NCBI GenBank assembly: GCA_016291085.1 | Contig: JAEEVW010000033.1 | Location: 1 to 37,652, forward strand | DNA from: Prevotella sp. | GTDB taxonomy: Bacteria > Bacteroidota > Bacteroidia > Bacteroidales > Bacteroidaceae | DNA length: 37,652 bases | Direction of reading: 5' to 3' | In this document: positions 24,404 through 31,913 of the stretch, in pieces | Numbering within the stretch: position 1 is the stretch's first letter | Layout: each line of letters begins with the position of its first letter | Translations under genes and position numbers: made by a program | The notes under the pieces: generated by a model | Seen by the model: only the letters and a program-made list of their open reading frames with translations | Databases searched by the model: none | Told to the model about the DNA's origin: nothing

Positions 24404-24411
24404 TAACTTTG
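24404..24411 (+). promoter_or_regulatory. Probable -7 box of the primase gene
   Basis: TAACTTTG followed by CAG, 43 nt before the ATG at 24455. No good -33 box, so the phased CCGA sites may recruit an activator. Confidence 0.5.
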
Positions 24412-24454
24412 CAGTGATAATTTCATTGTTTAACTTCAAAAATTTTAAAAGCTT

Positions 24455-26887
24455 ATGAAAACAGAAAATTTGAACTGCAAGATGATTGCAATGAACCGCA
24501 AGGTTCGCGGCCCGAAAGGCCAAGTGTTCGAGCACACGCTCGAGGAGTATGTTAACGTCACCAAGTCTGACAAGGTGGCAAGTTTGATTAACCAGATTCG
24601 CCAGACGGAGGACAAGGACGAGCGTCGTCGCCTGAAGGGCCAGTTGCCCTTCCGCTGTCCGCACTACTTCCGTTTCCGCGACGACCATCGTGCGCAGGAT
24701 GCGATTCTGCCCGAGGAGTTCACGTTCCAGACGTGCGTCGACATCGACGATGCCCGTCAGGTGGAGACTGCGCTCTCACGCGCGTACCTTCTTAATAATC
24801 AAGAGGGTGGTGAATGGCAGGGCATGCTGCTGCACATGGAGTATTCGGCGTCGAAGAAGCTGCACATCGACATCCGCATCCCTGTGGGCAAGACCATCCG
24901 TGAGACGCAGTGGGCGTACACCGATGCGCTGGGTGTCGACTTCGACGATGACTGCTGCTCGCCCGAGCGCATGATCTACATCGTAGACAGCGCCTCGCAG
25001 CTCTTCACCAGCCCGGAGTGGCAGACACGCCTGTCGGATGAGGAGATTGCCCTGCGCCGCAAGGCCTATGCCGAGCGTGGACTCGACATTGACGGACGGG
25101 TAAAAAGGGAAAAGGGAATAGTGAAAAGTGAAAAATTTGCTACCGCCTTAGATGCTGAGCGCAAAAATGAGCCGACGTCGGAACAAGAGCTGAAATCTCA
25201 GCCGACATCGGAACAAGAAAGCAAAATGGCTGTCTTGTCCAACGAGGGGAAAAATTCCCGCGTTGACTACCCCACGGACTACAACGGCATCCCCTATCAG
25301 ATGATTGTCGAGGAGCTGGCCGATCAGCTGGGTGGTGCACCTGAGCACGGCAACAGGAACGACTTCATCTTCCTGATGGCTTGTCATCTGCGCCATGTGT
25401 GCAACGACGACCCGCAGTGGATTCGCACCGTGCTGCCCGACTATGGAGAGGATCACGAGCGCGTGACGGAAACCATCCAGAATGCCTGCAAGCGCAAGCA
25501 GTCGTCGGCAAAGTCGCCGAAGATGAAGCTGACGCTCGACCTCTGCCGTCGCCGTCTGAACATGGAGCAGAGCAAGAGTCGTGAGGCGCTGATGAAGGAG
25601 CCACAGATGCCCCAGCGTCTGCCCGCACCCATCCGCATCGCCATCTCGAAGGTGCCCGACCACTGCCGTGCGGCTATGGCTCACGCCATCTTCCCCGCCT
25701 GGGCTACACGCATGGGAGGTGTGAAGCTGGAGTATGCCGACAATTCGGAGATGGAGGCTACGATGATGAACGTGCTGGTGGCGCCGATGTCAACAGGTAA
25801 GTCGTGCATCAAGAAACCGATTGACATCAGCCTGAAGGACATCATGGCCCGCGACATGCTCTGTCGTGAACAGGAACAGCAGTGGAAGGACGAGCAGAAC
25901 AGCAAGTCGGCCAACAAGAAAGGTTCGGTTCGCCCCACGGACATCTGCATCCAGGTGAACGATTCGGACATGACCAATGCTGCCTTCACCCAGCGTCTGG
26001 CCGATGCTGAGCGAGCAGGTCACAAATGTCTTTACACGCGTATGGATGAGGTGGAGATGCTGTCGAAGATGGCCGGCGGTTCGTCGAAGGAACTGGTGAG
26101 CCGAATCATCTGCCGCAACTTCGACACCGACATGTATGGTCAGGAGCGCGTCGGAGCACAGTCCGTCACAGCCCGTGCACCCATGCGTTGGTGCTGGAAT
26201 GCATCGACCACGCCTGCCTCGGCCATCCGTTTCTTCCGCAAGAACGTGAACGACGGCACCGTGTCGCGTCTGAACTTCTGCACTATCCCCGAGATTGACG
26301 ACAATGGCGAGATTCCCGTCTACAAACGCTACGACGAGCGCTACGAGCAGCAGATGATGGCCTATCTCCAGCTGTTGGACGAGGCCGCTGGTCAGGGACT
26401 CATAGTCTGTCCGCAGGCGAAGAAGATGGCCAACGAACTCAACAAACTGGGTGTGGAGCGAGCAGCTCTGTTCGACGACGACGGCTATCGCATCCTGGCA
26501 CGTCGTGGTGCGGTCATCGCCTTCCGCAAAGCCTGCATACTCTATCTCATGAACGGCAGGAAGTGGAGTAGGGAGATTGAGGACTTCTGCCGCTGGTCGT
26601 TCGACTACGACATGTGGGTGAAGATGAGCCTGTTCAGCGAAGCACTCAACGAAGACATGGAGGTGGAAAAGCGTGTTGCACACGGCGGCATGGCGAACAA
26701 CCTTGACTTGTTGTCAGACGAGTTCACCCGCGAGGAATGCCGATCCATGCGCATCCAACAGGGTAAGAAAAATCCCAACCCCAAGGACCAACTGGCGCAG
26801 TGGACCAAGCGAGGATTCATCACCTACGACGACGTCACGAAGAAGTATCGGAAAACACAAAAGTATCTCTCAGGCCGTGCGGCTTGA
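24455..26887 (+). CDS. BT4734/VirE_N-type primase fused to a DUF3987-like helicase
   Basis: An 810-residue protein in two parts. Residues ~15-200 form a primase-like domain of the BT4734/VirE_N type, with FQTCVDIDDARQVE, YSASKKLHIDIRIPVGKTI and LGVDFDDDCCSPERMIYIVD, the Asp- and His-bearing strands of an archaeo-eukaryotic primase fold. A P-loop APMSTGKS at 443-450 with YTRMDEVEML (Asp531-Glu532) begins a DUF3987-type ATPase. Such proteins belong to mobile elements or phage-like islands of Bacteroidales. Residues ~215-265 are an insertion of two repeats (REKGIVKSEKFATALDA and two PTSEQE units). The terminator overlaps the end of the gene. Confidence 0.85.
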   Translation: MKTENLNCKMIAMNRKVRGPKGQVFEHTLEEYVNVTKSDKVASLINQIRQTEDKDERRRLKGQLPFRCPHYFRFRDDHRAQDAILPEEFTFQTCVDIDDARQVETALSRAYLLNNQEGGEWQGMLLHMEYSASKKLHIDIRIPVGKTIRETQWAYTDALGVDFDDDCCSPERMIYIVDSASQLFTSPEWQTRLSDEEIALRRKAYAERGLDIDGRVKREKGIVKSEKFATALDAERKNEPTSEQELKSQPTSEQESKMAVLSNEGKNSRVDYPTDYNGIPYQMIVEELADQLGGAPEHGNRNDFIFLMACHLRHVCNDDPQWIRTVLPDYGEDHERVTETIQNACKRKQSSAKSPKMKLTLDLCRRRLNMEQSKSREALMKEPQMPQRLPAPIRIAISKVPDHCRAAMAHAIFPAWATRMGGVKLEYADNSEMEATMMNVLVAPMSTGKSCIKKPIDISLKDIMARDMLCREQEQQWKDEQNSKSANKKGSVRPTDICIQVNDSDMTNAAFTQRLADAERAGHKCLYTRMDEVEMLSKMAGGSSKELVSRIICRNFDTDMYGQERVGAQSVTARAPMRWCWNASTTPASAIRFFRKNVNDGTVSRLNFCTIPEIDDNGEIPVYKRYDERYEQQMMAYLQLLDEAAGQGLIVCPQAKKMANELNKLGVERAALFDDDGYRILARRGAVIAFRKACILYLMNGRKWSREIEDFCRWSFDYDMWVKMSLFSEALNEDMEVEKRVAHGGMANNLDLLSDEFTREECRSMRIQQGKKNPNPKDQLAQWTKRGFITYDDVTKKYRKTQKYLSGRAA
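25101..25147. repeat. GTGAAAA-type element inside the primase gene
   Basis: AAAAAGGGAAAAGGGAATAG, then TGAAAAGTGAAAA and the tail ATTTGCTACCGCC (25135-25147), in frame. It encodes KREKGIVKSEKFATA. The same tail, in opposite orientation, is at 27868-27880 after lutB. Confidence 0.85.
25171..25218. repeat. 30-bp direct repeat with CCGACGTCGG palindrome inside the primase gene
   Basis: GCCGACGTCGGAACAAGA at 25171-25188 and GCCGACATCGGAACAAGA at 25201-25218, one mismatch, period 30. It encodes PTSEQE twice. Confidence 0.8.
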
Positions 26888-26895
26888 GAGATACT
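26862..26895 (+). terminator. Terminator overlapping the end of the primase gene
   Basis: AGTATCTCTCA (26862-26872) pairs with 26885-26895, extended by GGCC/GGCT around a GTGC loop, about 15 pairs, then CCTTTT. It encodes the last residues YLSGRAA and contains the TGA stop. Confidence 0.85.
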
Positions 26896-26925
26896 CCTTT
26901 TATAACAGATGGACTCTTGTTAACA

Positions 26926-26976
26926 CTGATGACACCGATGACGATGACACCGATGACAGTGGGGGTATTTATTTTC
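26926..26976. repeat. GATGACA-type repeat with GGGGGTATTTATTTTC tail
   Basis: CTGATGACACCGATGACGAT and GACACC units end in the 25-bp tail shared with 19972-19996. It fills the gap between the primase terminator and lutC. Confidence 0.9.
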
Positions 26977-26979
26977 CCG

Positions 26980-27597
26980 CTATTCATCCAACAGCAGCAC
27001 CGTTGCCGAGCGGGCGGCCTGGGCACCCATGACCAGCACCTGGGCAATGTCGGCTGTCTTCGACGGACCGCTGATGAACGTGCCGTAGCCGTACTGGTCG
27101 AACTGGTCGAGGCCACTCTTCGGGTCGCGAGTGCTGAGGCGGCGGTAGGCCTCGTGCATGTTGTTGACAATCTGCTTCTTGTCGAGCAGGATGATGAGGT
27201 TTTCGGAGATGAAGCACACGGCTTTCTCCTTCATCTGCTGGGGAATCCACACGCAGGCGTTCTCGGCCACACCAAACATGCCGCGAATGACGCCCACATC
27301 GGTGCCGTTCAGGTCGCGCGCACGGCCTACCTCGTCGGGATTGCGCGTGGCGATGGTGATTTCGGGCAGGTTCGATGCAATCTCCTTGGCATCAGGATAC
27401 AGCTCGCGGATGAGTTCGTTGATGTCGCGGCCCTTCTCGACCTCGATGGCATTGCCGCCCACGCTCTTCGTCATGTTCATAAACTGCAACAGCGGGTCGG
27501 GGTAGGTGATGCCCTGGATGTCGCTCAGGTCGGGCATGTCGAACTGCTCGCGCACATTCGCGCGATATTTCTTCAGTATATCTTCTTTACTTGCCAT
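26980..27597 (-). CDS. lutC: Lactate utilization protein C (LUD domain)
   Basis: A 205-residue LUD-domain protein of the LutC/YkgG family, third member of the L-lactate oxidising complex that turns lactate to pyruvate. MASKEDILKKYRANVREQFD, ITIATRNPDEVGRARDL, GVIRGMFGVAENACVWIP, ISENLIILLDKKQIVNNMHE and GYGTFISGPSKTADIAQVLVMGAQAARS (the last with the family's SGPSxTADIxxxLVxGxxGP-like motif) are visible. It is separated from lutB by a 282-nt gap, much longer than the other gaps in the operon. Confidence 0.93.
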   Translation of the reverse strand: MASKEDILKKYRANVREQFDMPDLSDIQGITYPDPLLQFMNMTKSVGGNAIEVEKGRDINELIRELYPDAKEIASNLPEITIATRNPDEVGRARDLNGTDVGVIRGMFGVAENACVWIPQQMKEKAVCFISENLIILLDKKQIVNNMHEAYRRLSTRDPKSGLDQFDQYGYGTFISGPSKTADIAQVLVMGAQAARSATVLLLDE

Positions 27598-27610
27598 AAT
27601 TTTAATTTAA

Positions 27611-27910
27611 GGTAAAAGTGAATAGTGAAAAGTGAAAAATTTGCTTCCGCACTTCACGTTCACTTGGTTTCATTGTTTTGTTTCGTTGTTTTGATGGAGG
27701 AAATCAGGAGAGCAAGTAGTTCTTGGCAGTCAGTGCTTACACTCTCAAATTCCTTTTCATTCCTTTAGAACTGCATTTGATAAACTTCACCATCTTCACA
27801 ATCCTTACGCCAAAGAGATAACTCTTTTTGGTAAGTGGTGAACTGTTATGTTGGAGGTAAGACATACGGCGGTAGCAAATTATTCACTATTCACTTTTCC
27901 CTTTTCCCTC
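27611..27910. repeat. Inverted GTGAAAA elements bounding a ~300-bp noncoding block
   Basis: At 27611-27650 AAAAGTGAATAGTGAAAAGT leads into a tail ATTTGCTTCCGC. At 27868-27910 the same element lies reversed (GGCGGTAGCAAAT, then TATTCACTATTCACTTTTCC). The two tails face inward around 217 bp without a supported gene; the longest minus-strand reading frame from ATG is 18 codons (MVKFIKCSSKGMKRNLRV). It looks like a small mobile element without its own transposase. Confidence 0.6.
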
Positions 27911-29262
27911 ATAATTTCGTGGAACGGTTTCTTGGGGAATTTCATCATGTCGTGACCTTCTGCCCACGGGTTCAGGCCGCAGTTCATGATGGGCGAGGGG
28001 ATGAGGTTAGCCCAGTGGGCCAGTCCTGTTCCGAAGTTGTAGAGGCCTGGCGATCCGTAGAGCATCGACATACCCTTGCACATCATCTTCTTCTCAGGAT
28101 TGGCGGTGCCGAACTCGTCGAGCTGTTGGCGCCACAGGTATATCTGGTCGCCCAGATTCACCTTGACGGGACAAACGGTCTGACAACTCAGACATAGCGT
28201 GCAGGCCGAGACGTTGCCCGAATGCTTCTGCGTGTCGCGCAGCATGCCGAGGTTGATGCCGATGGGACCAGGAATGAAGTAGCTGTACGAGTAGCCACCC
28301 GAGCGGCGGTATACGGGGCACGTATTCATGCACGAACCACAGCGGATGCACTTCAGCGACTCCCAGTGCTCGGGGTTGGCAATCCACTCGCTTCGGCCGT
28401 TGTCCACCAGGATGATGTGCATGTGATGGGCTGTCGGACGGGCCTTGCGGAAGTGGCTCGTATACGTCGTCGTGGGCTGACCGGTGCCTGCACGGCAGAG
28501 CATGCGCTGGAACACGGCCAGACATTCGTAGTTAGGAATGATTTTCTCCAATCCGATAGCGGCGATGTGCAGGCGGGGGCACGACGTCGACATGTCGGCA
28601 TTGCCCTCGTTGGTGCATACCACGATGTCACCCGTCTCAGCGATACCGAAGTTGCCGCCCGTCATACCTGCATCGGCCGTCAGAAACTCGTTGCGCAGGC
28701 TTAATCGCGCACGGTAAGTAAGATACGTGGGGTCGTGGTTGCCCTTCTCCTTCGAGATACCCTTCTCCTCGAACAACTCGCCCACGTCGTCGTGATTCAG
28801 GTGGATGGCAGGCATCACGATGTGCGACGGCTTCTGGCCTTTCAGCTGGATGATGCGCTCGCCCAGGTCGGTCTCCACCACCTCAATGCCGCGAGCCTCC
28901 AGGTAGGGATTCATCTCGCACTCCTCGGTGAGCATCGATTTCGACTTCACCATCTTCTTCACGTTATGATTCTTCAGAATGCCGTAGACGATTTCGTTGA
29001 ACTCCTCGGCATCCTTCGCCCAGTGCACCTCGACGCCGTTCTTCTCGGCATTCGTGGCAAACTGGTCGAGATATTCGTCCAGATGGGTGATGGTGTGGCG
29101 CTTGATGGCCGAGGCCTTCTCGCGCAGCTGTTCCCACTCTTCCAATCCGTGAGCCATGTTGTCGCGCTTGGTGCGCACTGCCCAGAACGTGGCGTCGTGC
29201 CAGTGGGCATATTGCTGGTTCTTCAAGAACTGCTTGGCTGCTTTGCTATGCTGTGTACTCAT
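27880..29262 (-). CDS. lutB: Lactate utilization iron-sulfur protein B
   Basis: A 460-residue LutB/YkgF protein. The N-terminal LUD domain (to ~residue 290) includes GVEVHWAKDAEEFNEIVYGI, VKSKSMLTEECEMNPYLE, DLGERIIQL and GGNFGIAETGDIVVCTNEGN. Two cysteine clusters follow, CIRCGSCMNTCPVYRRSGGY and CTLCLSCQTVCPVKVNLG, expected to hold [4Fe-4S] clusters. Its last residues (EKGKVNSE) come from the GTGAAAA element at 27881-27910, where the stop also lies. It is second of lutA-lutB-lutC. Confidence 0.95.
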   Translation of the reverse strand: MSTQHSKAAKQFLKNQQYAHWHDATFWAVRTKRDNMAHGLEEWEQLREKASAIKRHTITHLDEYLDQFATNAEKNGVEVHWAKDAEEFNEIVYGILKNHNVKKMVKSKSMLTEECEMNPYLEARGIEVVETDLGERIIQLKGQKPSHIVMPAIHLNHDDVGELFEEKGISKEKGNHDPTYLTYRARLSLRNEFLTADAGMTGGNFGIAETGDIVVCTNEGNADMSTSCPRLHIAAIGLEKIIPNYECLAVFQRMLCRAGTGQPTTTYTSHFRKARPTAHHMHIILVDNGRSEWIANPEHWESLKCIRCGSCMNTCPVYRRSGGYSYSYFIPGPIGINLGMLRDTQKHSGNVSACTLCLSCQTVCPVKVNLGDQIYLWRQQLDEFGTANPEKKMMCKGMSMLYGSPGLYNFGTGLAHWANLIPSPIMNCGLNPWAEGHDMMKFPKKPFHEIMREKGKVNSE

Positions 29263-29297
29263 AACTTTTCACTTTTCACTTTTCCCTTTTTTCTTTG
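29263..29297. repeat. GTGAAAA array before lutB
   Basis: On the gene strand AAAGGGAAAAGTGAAAAGTG, then AAAAGTT and the lutB ATG. Heptamer period 7 with TGA. It fills most of the 40-nt lutA-lutB gap. Confidence 0.85.
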
Positions 29298-29302
29298 AAA
29301 TA

Positions 29303-30061
29303 TTACAGCCCCGCTGCTAATATTTCAACGACGTGCTTGAACTTGATATCGAGGCCATGCTTCTTGGCAACGCCTGCCATGTGCATCAGACACGAGCAGT
29401 CGGGGCCCGTGATGTATTCAGCACCAGTCTGCATGTGGCGCTCTACCTTGTCCTTACCCATCTGGGCGCAGACGGCGGTCTCCTCAATGGAGAACATGCC
29501 TCCGAAACCGCAGCACTCGTCGTGGCGCTTGGGCTCGACGACGTCGATGCCGTCAACCAACTGCAACAGGTCCTTGATCTTGTTGAACGGAGCCACATGC
29601 TCTTCGCTGGGACTCGACAGTCCCAACTCGCGCACACCGTGACAAGAATTGTGCAGCGACACCTTATGCGGGAACGTGCCCAGACGGCGGTCCACCTTCA
29701 CCACGTCGTGCAGGAACTCGACAACGTCCATGCATTTCTTGGCCGTTTCGCAGACGTGCGTCTCGCCTGTGGCGGTTCCCCCGCCACCCAACAACCGCGG
29801 ATAGTTGAACTTCACGAACGCCGTACAGCTGACACTGGGTGCCACCACATAGTCGAAGTCCTTGAACTTCTCCTCAAACTTCTCGGCCAGGGGAATGGCC
29901 TGCTTCTCGAAACCGGCGTTGGCCATCGGCTGACCGCAGCAGGTCTGTTTCTCAGGATACGTCACGTCGATGCCCAGATGCTTCAGCAACTTCCACGTCG
30001 CCACACCCACCTCAGGATACACGGCATCCACGTAACAGGGGATAAATAATCCGACTTTCAT
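29303..30061 (-). CDS. lutA: Lactate utilization protein A
   Basis: A 252-residue LutA/YkgE protein with two CCG (cysteine-rich) domains: MKVGLFIPCYVDAVYPEVG, YPEKQTCCGQPMANAGF, VSLHNSCHGVRELGL and HDECCGFGGMFSIEE, GPDCSCLMHMAG. The CCG domains bind iron-sulfur clusters and are thought to pass electrons from lactate. It lies between lctP and lutB, all on the minus strand. Confidence 0.95.
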   Translation of the reverse strand: MKVGLFIPCYVDAVYPEVGVATWKLLKHLGIDVTYPEKQTCCGQPMANAGFEKQAIPLAEKFEEKFKDFDYVVAPSVSCTAFVKFNYPRLLGGGGTATGETHVCETAKKCMDVVEFLHDVVKVDRRLGTFPHKVSLHNSCHGVRELGLSSPSEEHVAPFNKIKDLLQLVDGIDVVEPKRHDECCGFGGMFSIEETAVCAQMGKDKVERHMQTGAEYITGPDCSCLMHMAGVAKKHGLDIKFKHVVEILAAGL

Positions 30062-30100
30062 ATTTTTTTACTTTTTTACCTTTTTACTTTTTTACCTTTA
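30062..30100. repeat. GTAAAAA array between lctP and lutA
   Basis: On the gene strand the lctP stop TAA begins AAGGTAAAAAAGTAAAAAGG and TAAAAAAGTAAAAAAAT, ending at the lutA ATG. The same sequence type appears at 859-878 and after trmB. Confidence 0.85.
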
Positions 30101-31702
30101 GATGACATGCAGTCCGAGGAACACCATCAGGCCGTTCATCAGAATCCAGAAGATGGCAAATGGCATTGTCTTACGCATGATGTCACCGTCCTGACCCTCC
30201 ATGTCGCACGCGGCAGTAGCAATGGCAATCGACTGAGGCGACAGCAGTTTACCACCCTCAGAACCGGCACAGTTGGCAGCGGCGAGCCAGTTGGTCTCAC
30301 TACCACTGACACCGAAGAACGTGCCCTGATTGACCAGTCCGAGGTCAGCGGCAGCAGTAGCCTGCAGCTTGCCGAACAGGATGTTGGCATTCGTTGCAGA
30401 ACCTGTCACGAAGGTACCAATCGAACCAATCAGTGGAGCGAAGAACGGGAAGGCAGCGCCAGTCAACATGACGAGGCCCTTGGCAATGTCGTTCGTCATA
30501 CCCGTATTGTTCATCAGCATGGCCATAGCCACGAGGCAGCAGATGGTCACAACGGTCTTCTGCAGGTTCAGCGTGGTCTTGGCCAATAGCTTCATCAGAC
30601 GACCAAAGCTCATGCCCTGAATCAGTCCGCCGATGACGGCACCGAGGAAAATCATCAGACCGGCATTCGACAGCCAGCCGAACTTAAACGCATTGCCAGT
30701 AACGGGCAGGTCGAACTTGGTAACCAGCGTGCTGTTGAGCAGCTCGTTGATGGGCGGAACAATCTTGCTCGAAATCAGAATGAAGAAAATAATCAGACCA
30801 TATACACTCCAGGCCTTCAGCGTCTTCACGGTACCGAACTTTTTCTTCTCAACCTTCACCTCGTCGGCAGGATTCTCGTCGCGGATGAACAGCTTGTTGT
30901 AAATCAACATGGCGATGATGGCTGCCACAGAGCCGAGAATAGCGGGCGTCTCAGGACCAATGAAGTGGGCGCAGCAGAACTGCACGATAATCGAGAACGT
31001 ACCCACGAACAGCGCGATGGTGAGGTTCTTCAGAATCTTCGTGCGGTCGGTCATCATCAGGATAAGGAACGGCGTGATGAAGAACATCAGCGACAATTGT
31101 AATATAATGAATGTGGCCACCTCGCACAGCTCCTCAGGCGTTGCCACACCACTGGCAGCTACCTGGTTGGCGAGCGTCGTAGCAGGCAGACCAACGGCTC
31201 CGAAACCGACGGCAACGGTGTTGGCCACCAGACAGATGACGGCAGAGAACATCGGTTTGAAGCCCAGTCCGATGAGGATGGCAGCGGGAATAGCCACAGC
31301 GGTTCCGAAACCGGCCATACCTTCGAGCACACCGCCAAGACCCCACGTCAGCAACAGCACCAGCAGACCTTTGTCGGAGGTCATCTGGATGAATTGCGTC
31401 TTGATGGTCTCAATCTCTTTCGTTTCGCAAAGGATGTTGTAGCTGAAAATGGCGCAGATGATAATCAGAATGATGGGGAAGCACGCCTTGAGGAATCCCT
31501 CGATGACAGACCACAGGGTGATGCCAAAGATGGATGCGTCGCCATATTTCTCGGGCACAATGCCCATGGCTGGGGCTGCAAACAGCGCTAAAAGGATTGT
31601 AACGATGAGTGTGATGATAGCACTCTTGTAACCGGAAACTTTGAAGCCCATCATCAATACAATGAGTAACAGGATGGGAATGACAGATACTAATGCTGAC
31701 AT
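30098..31702 (-). CDS. lctP: L-lactate permease
   Basis: A 534-residue inner-membrane transporter of the LctP/GlcA family with ~13 hydrophobic segments. LPILLLIVLMM-like start VIPILLLIVLMMGFKVSGYK, LEGMAGFGTAVAIPAAILIGLGF and ATTLANQVAASG are conserved; FGVSGSETNWLAAANCAGSEGGKLLSPQSIAIATAA near the end is the family signature. It brings L-lactate (perhaps D-lactate or glycolate) into the cell with protons and is first of lctP-lutABC. It is divergent from the D-lactate dehydrogenase gene. Confidence 0.95.
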   Translation of the reverse strand: MSALVSVIPILLLIVLMMGFKVSGYKSAIITLIVTILLALFAAPAMGIVPEKYGDASIFGITLWSVIEGFLKACFPIILIIICAIFSYNILCETKEIETIKTQFIQMTSDKGLLVLLLTWGLGGVLEGMAGFGTAVAIPAAILIGLGFKPMFSAVICLVANTVAVGFGAVGLPATTLANQVAASGVATPEELCEVATFIILQLSLMFFITPFLILMMTDRTKILKNLTIALFVGTFSIIVQFCCAHFIGPETPAILGSVAAIIAMLIYNKLFIRDENPADEVKVEKKKFGTVKTLKAWSVYGLIIFFILISSKIVPPINELLNSTLVTKFDLPVTGNAFKFGWLSNAGLMIFLGAVIGGLIQGMSFGRLMKLLAKTTLNLQKTVVTICCLVAMAMLMNNTGMTNDIAKGLVMLTGAAFPFFAPLIGSIGTFVTGSATNANILFGKLQATAAADLGLVNQGTFFGVSGSETNWLAAANCAGSEGGKLLSPQSIAIATAACDMEGQDGDIMRKTMPFAIFWILMNGLMVFLGLHVI

Positions 31703-31757
31703 AGGTTTTTTGTTATTATGTTATTATTATATAAGTAGTTGCTGTTATAATTCTCGA

Positions 31758-31765
31758 CAAATATA
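31758..31765 (-). promoter_or_regulatory. Probable -7 box of the lctP-lutABC operon
   Basis: TATATTTG on the minus strand, about 56 nt before lctP. The -33 region is weak, which may mean an activator is required. Confidence 0.6.
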
Positions 31766-31862
31766 CGGACTTTTTGCGAGATTTCCGCATTAATTTAGTG
31801 AAAAAAACAAAAACTGCAGAAAACAATTCACTATTTGGTAACTAATGTTCGGTTTTTTTTCG

Positions 31863-31870
31863 TATCTTTG
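31863..31870 (+). promoter_or_regulatory. Probable -7 box of the D-lactate dehydrogenase gene
   Basis: TATCTTTG, 43 nt before the ATG. A TTTG at 31834-31837 is 25 nt away, longer than usual. It is divergent from the lctP promoter in the same 211-nt gap. Confidence 0.65.
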
Positions 31871-31913
31871 TACCCATAATAATACACAATGATAACTTAA
31901 AACCCTTATTCCT

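Noticed and set aside
27651..27867. Small gene between lutB and lutC
   Set aside because: The best minus-strand frame is 18 codons with no recognisable start signal or family.
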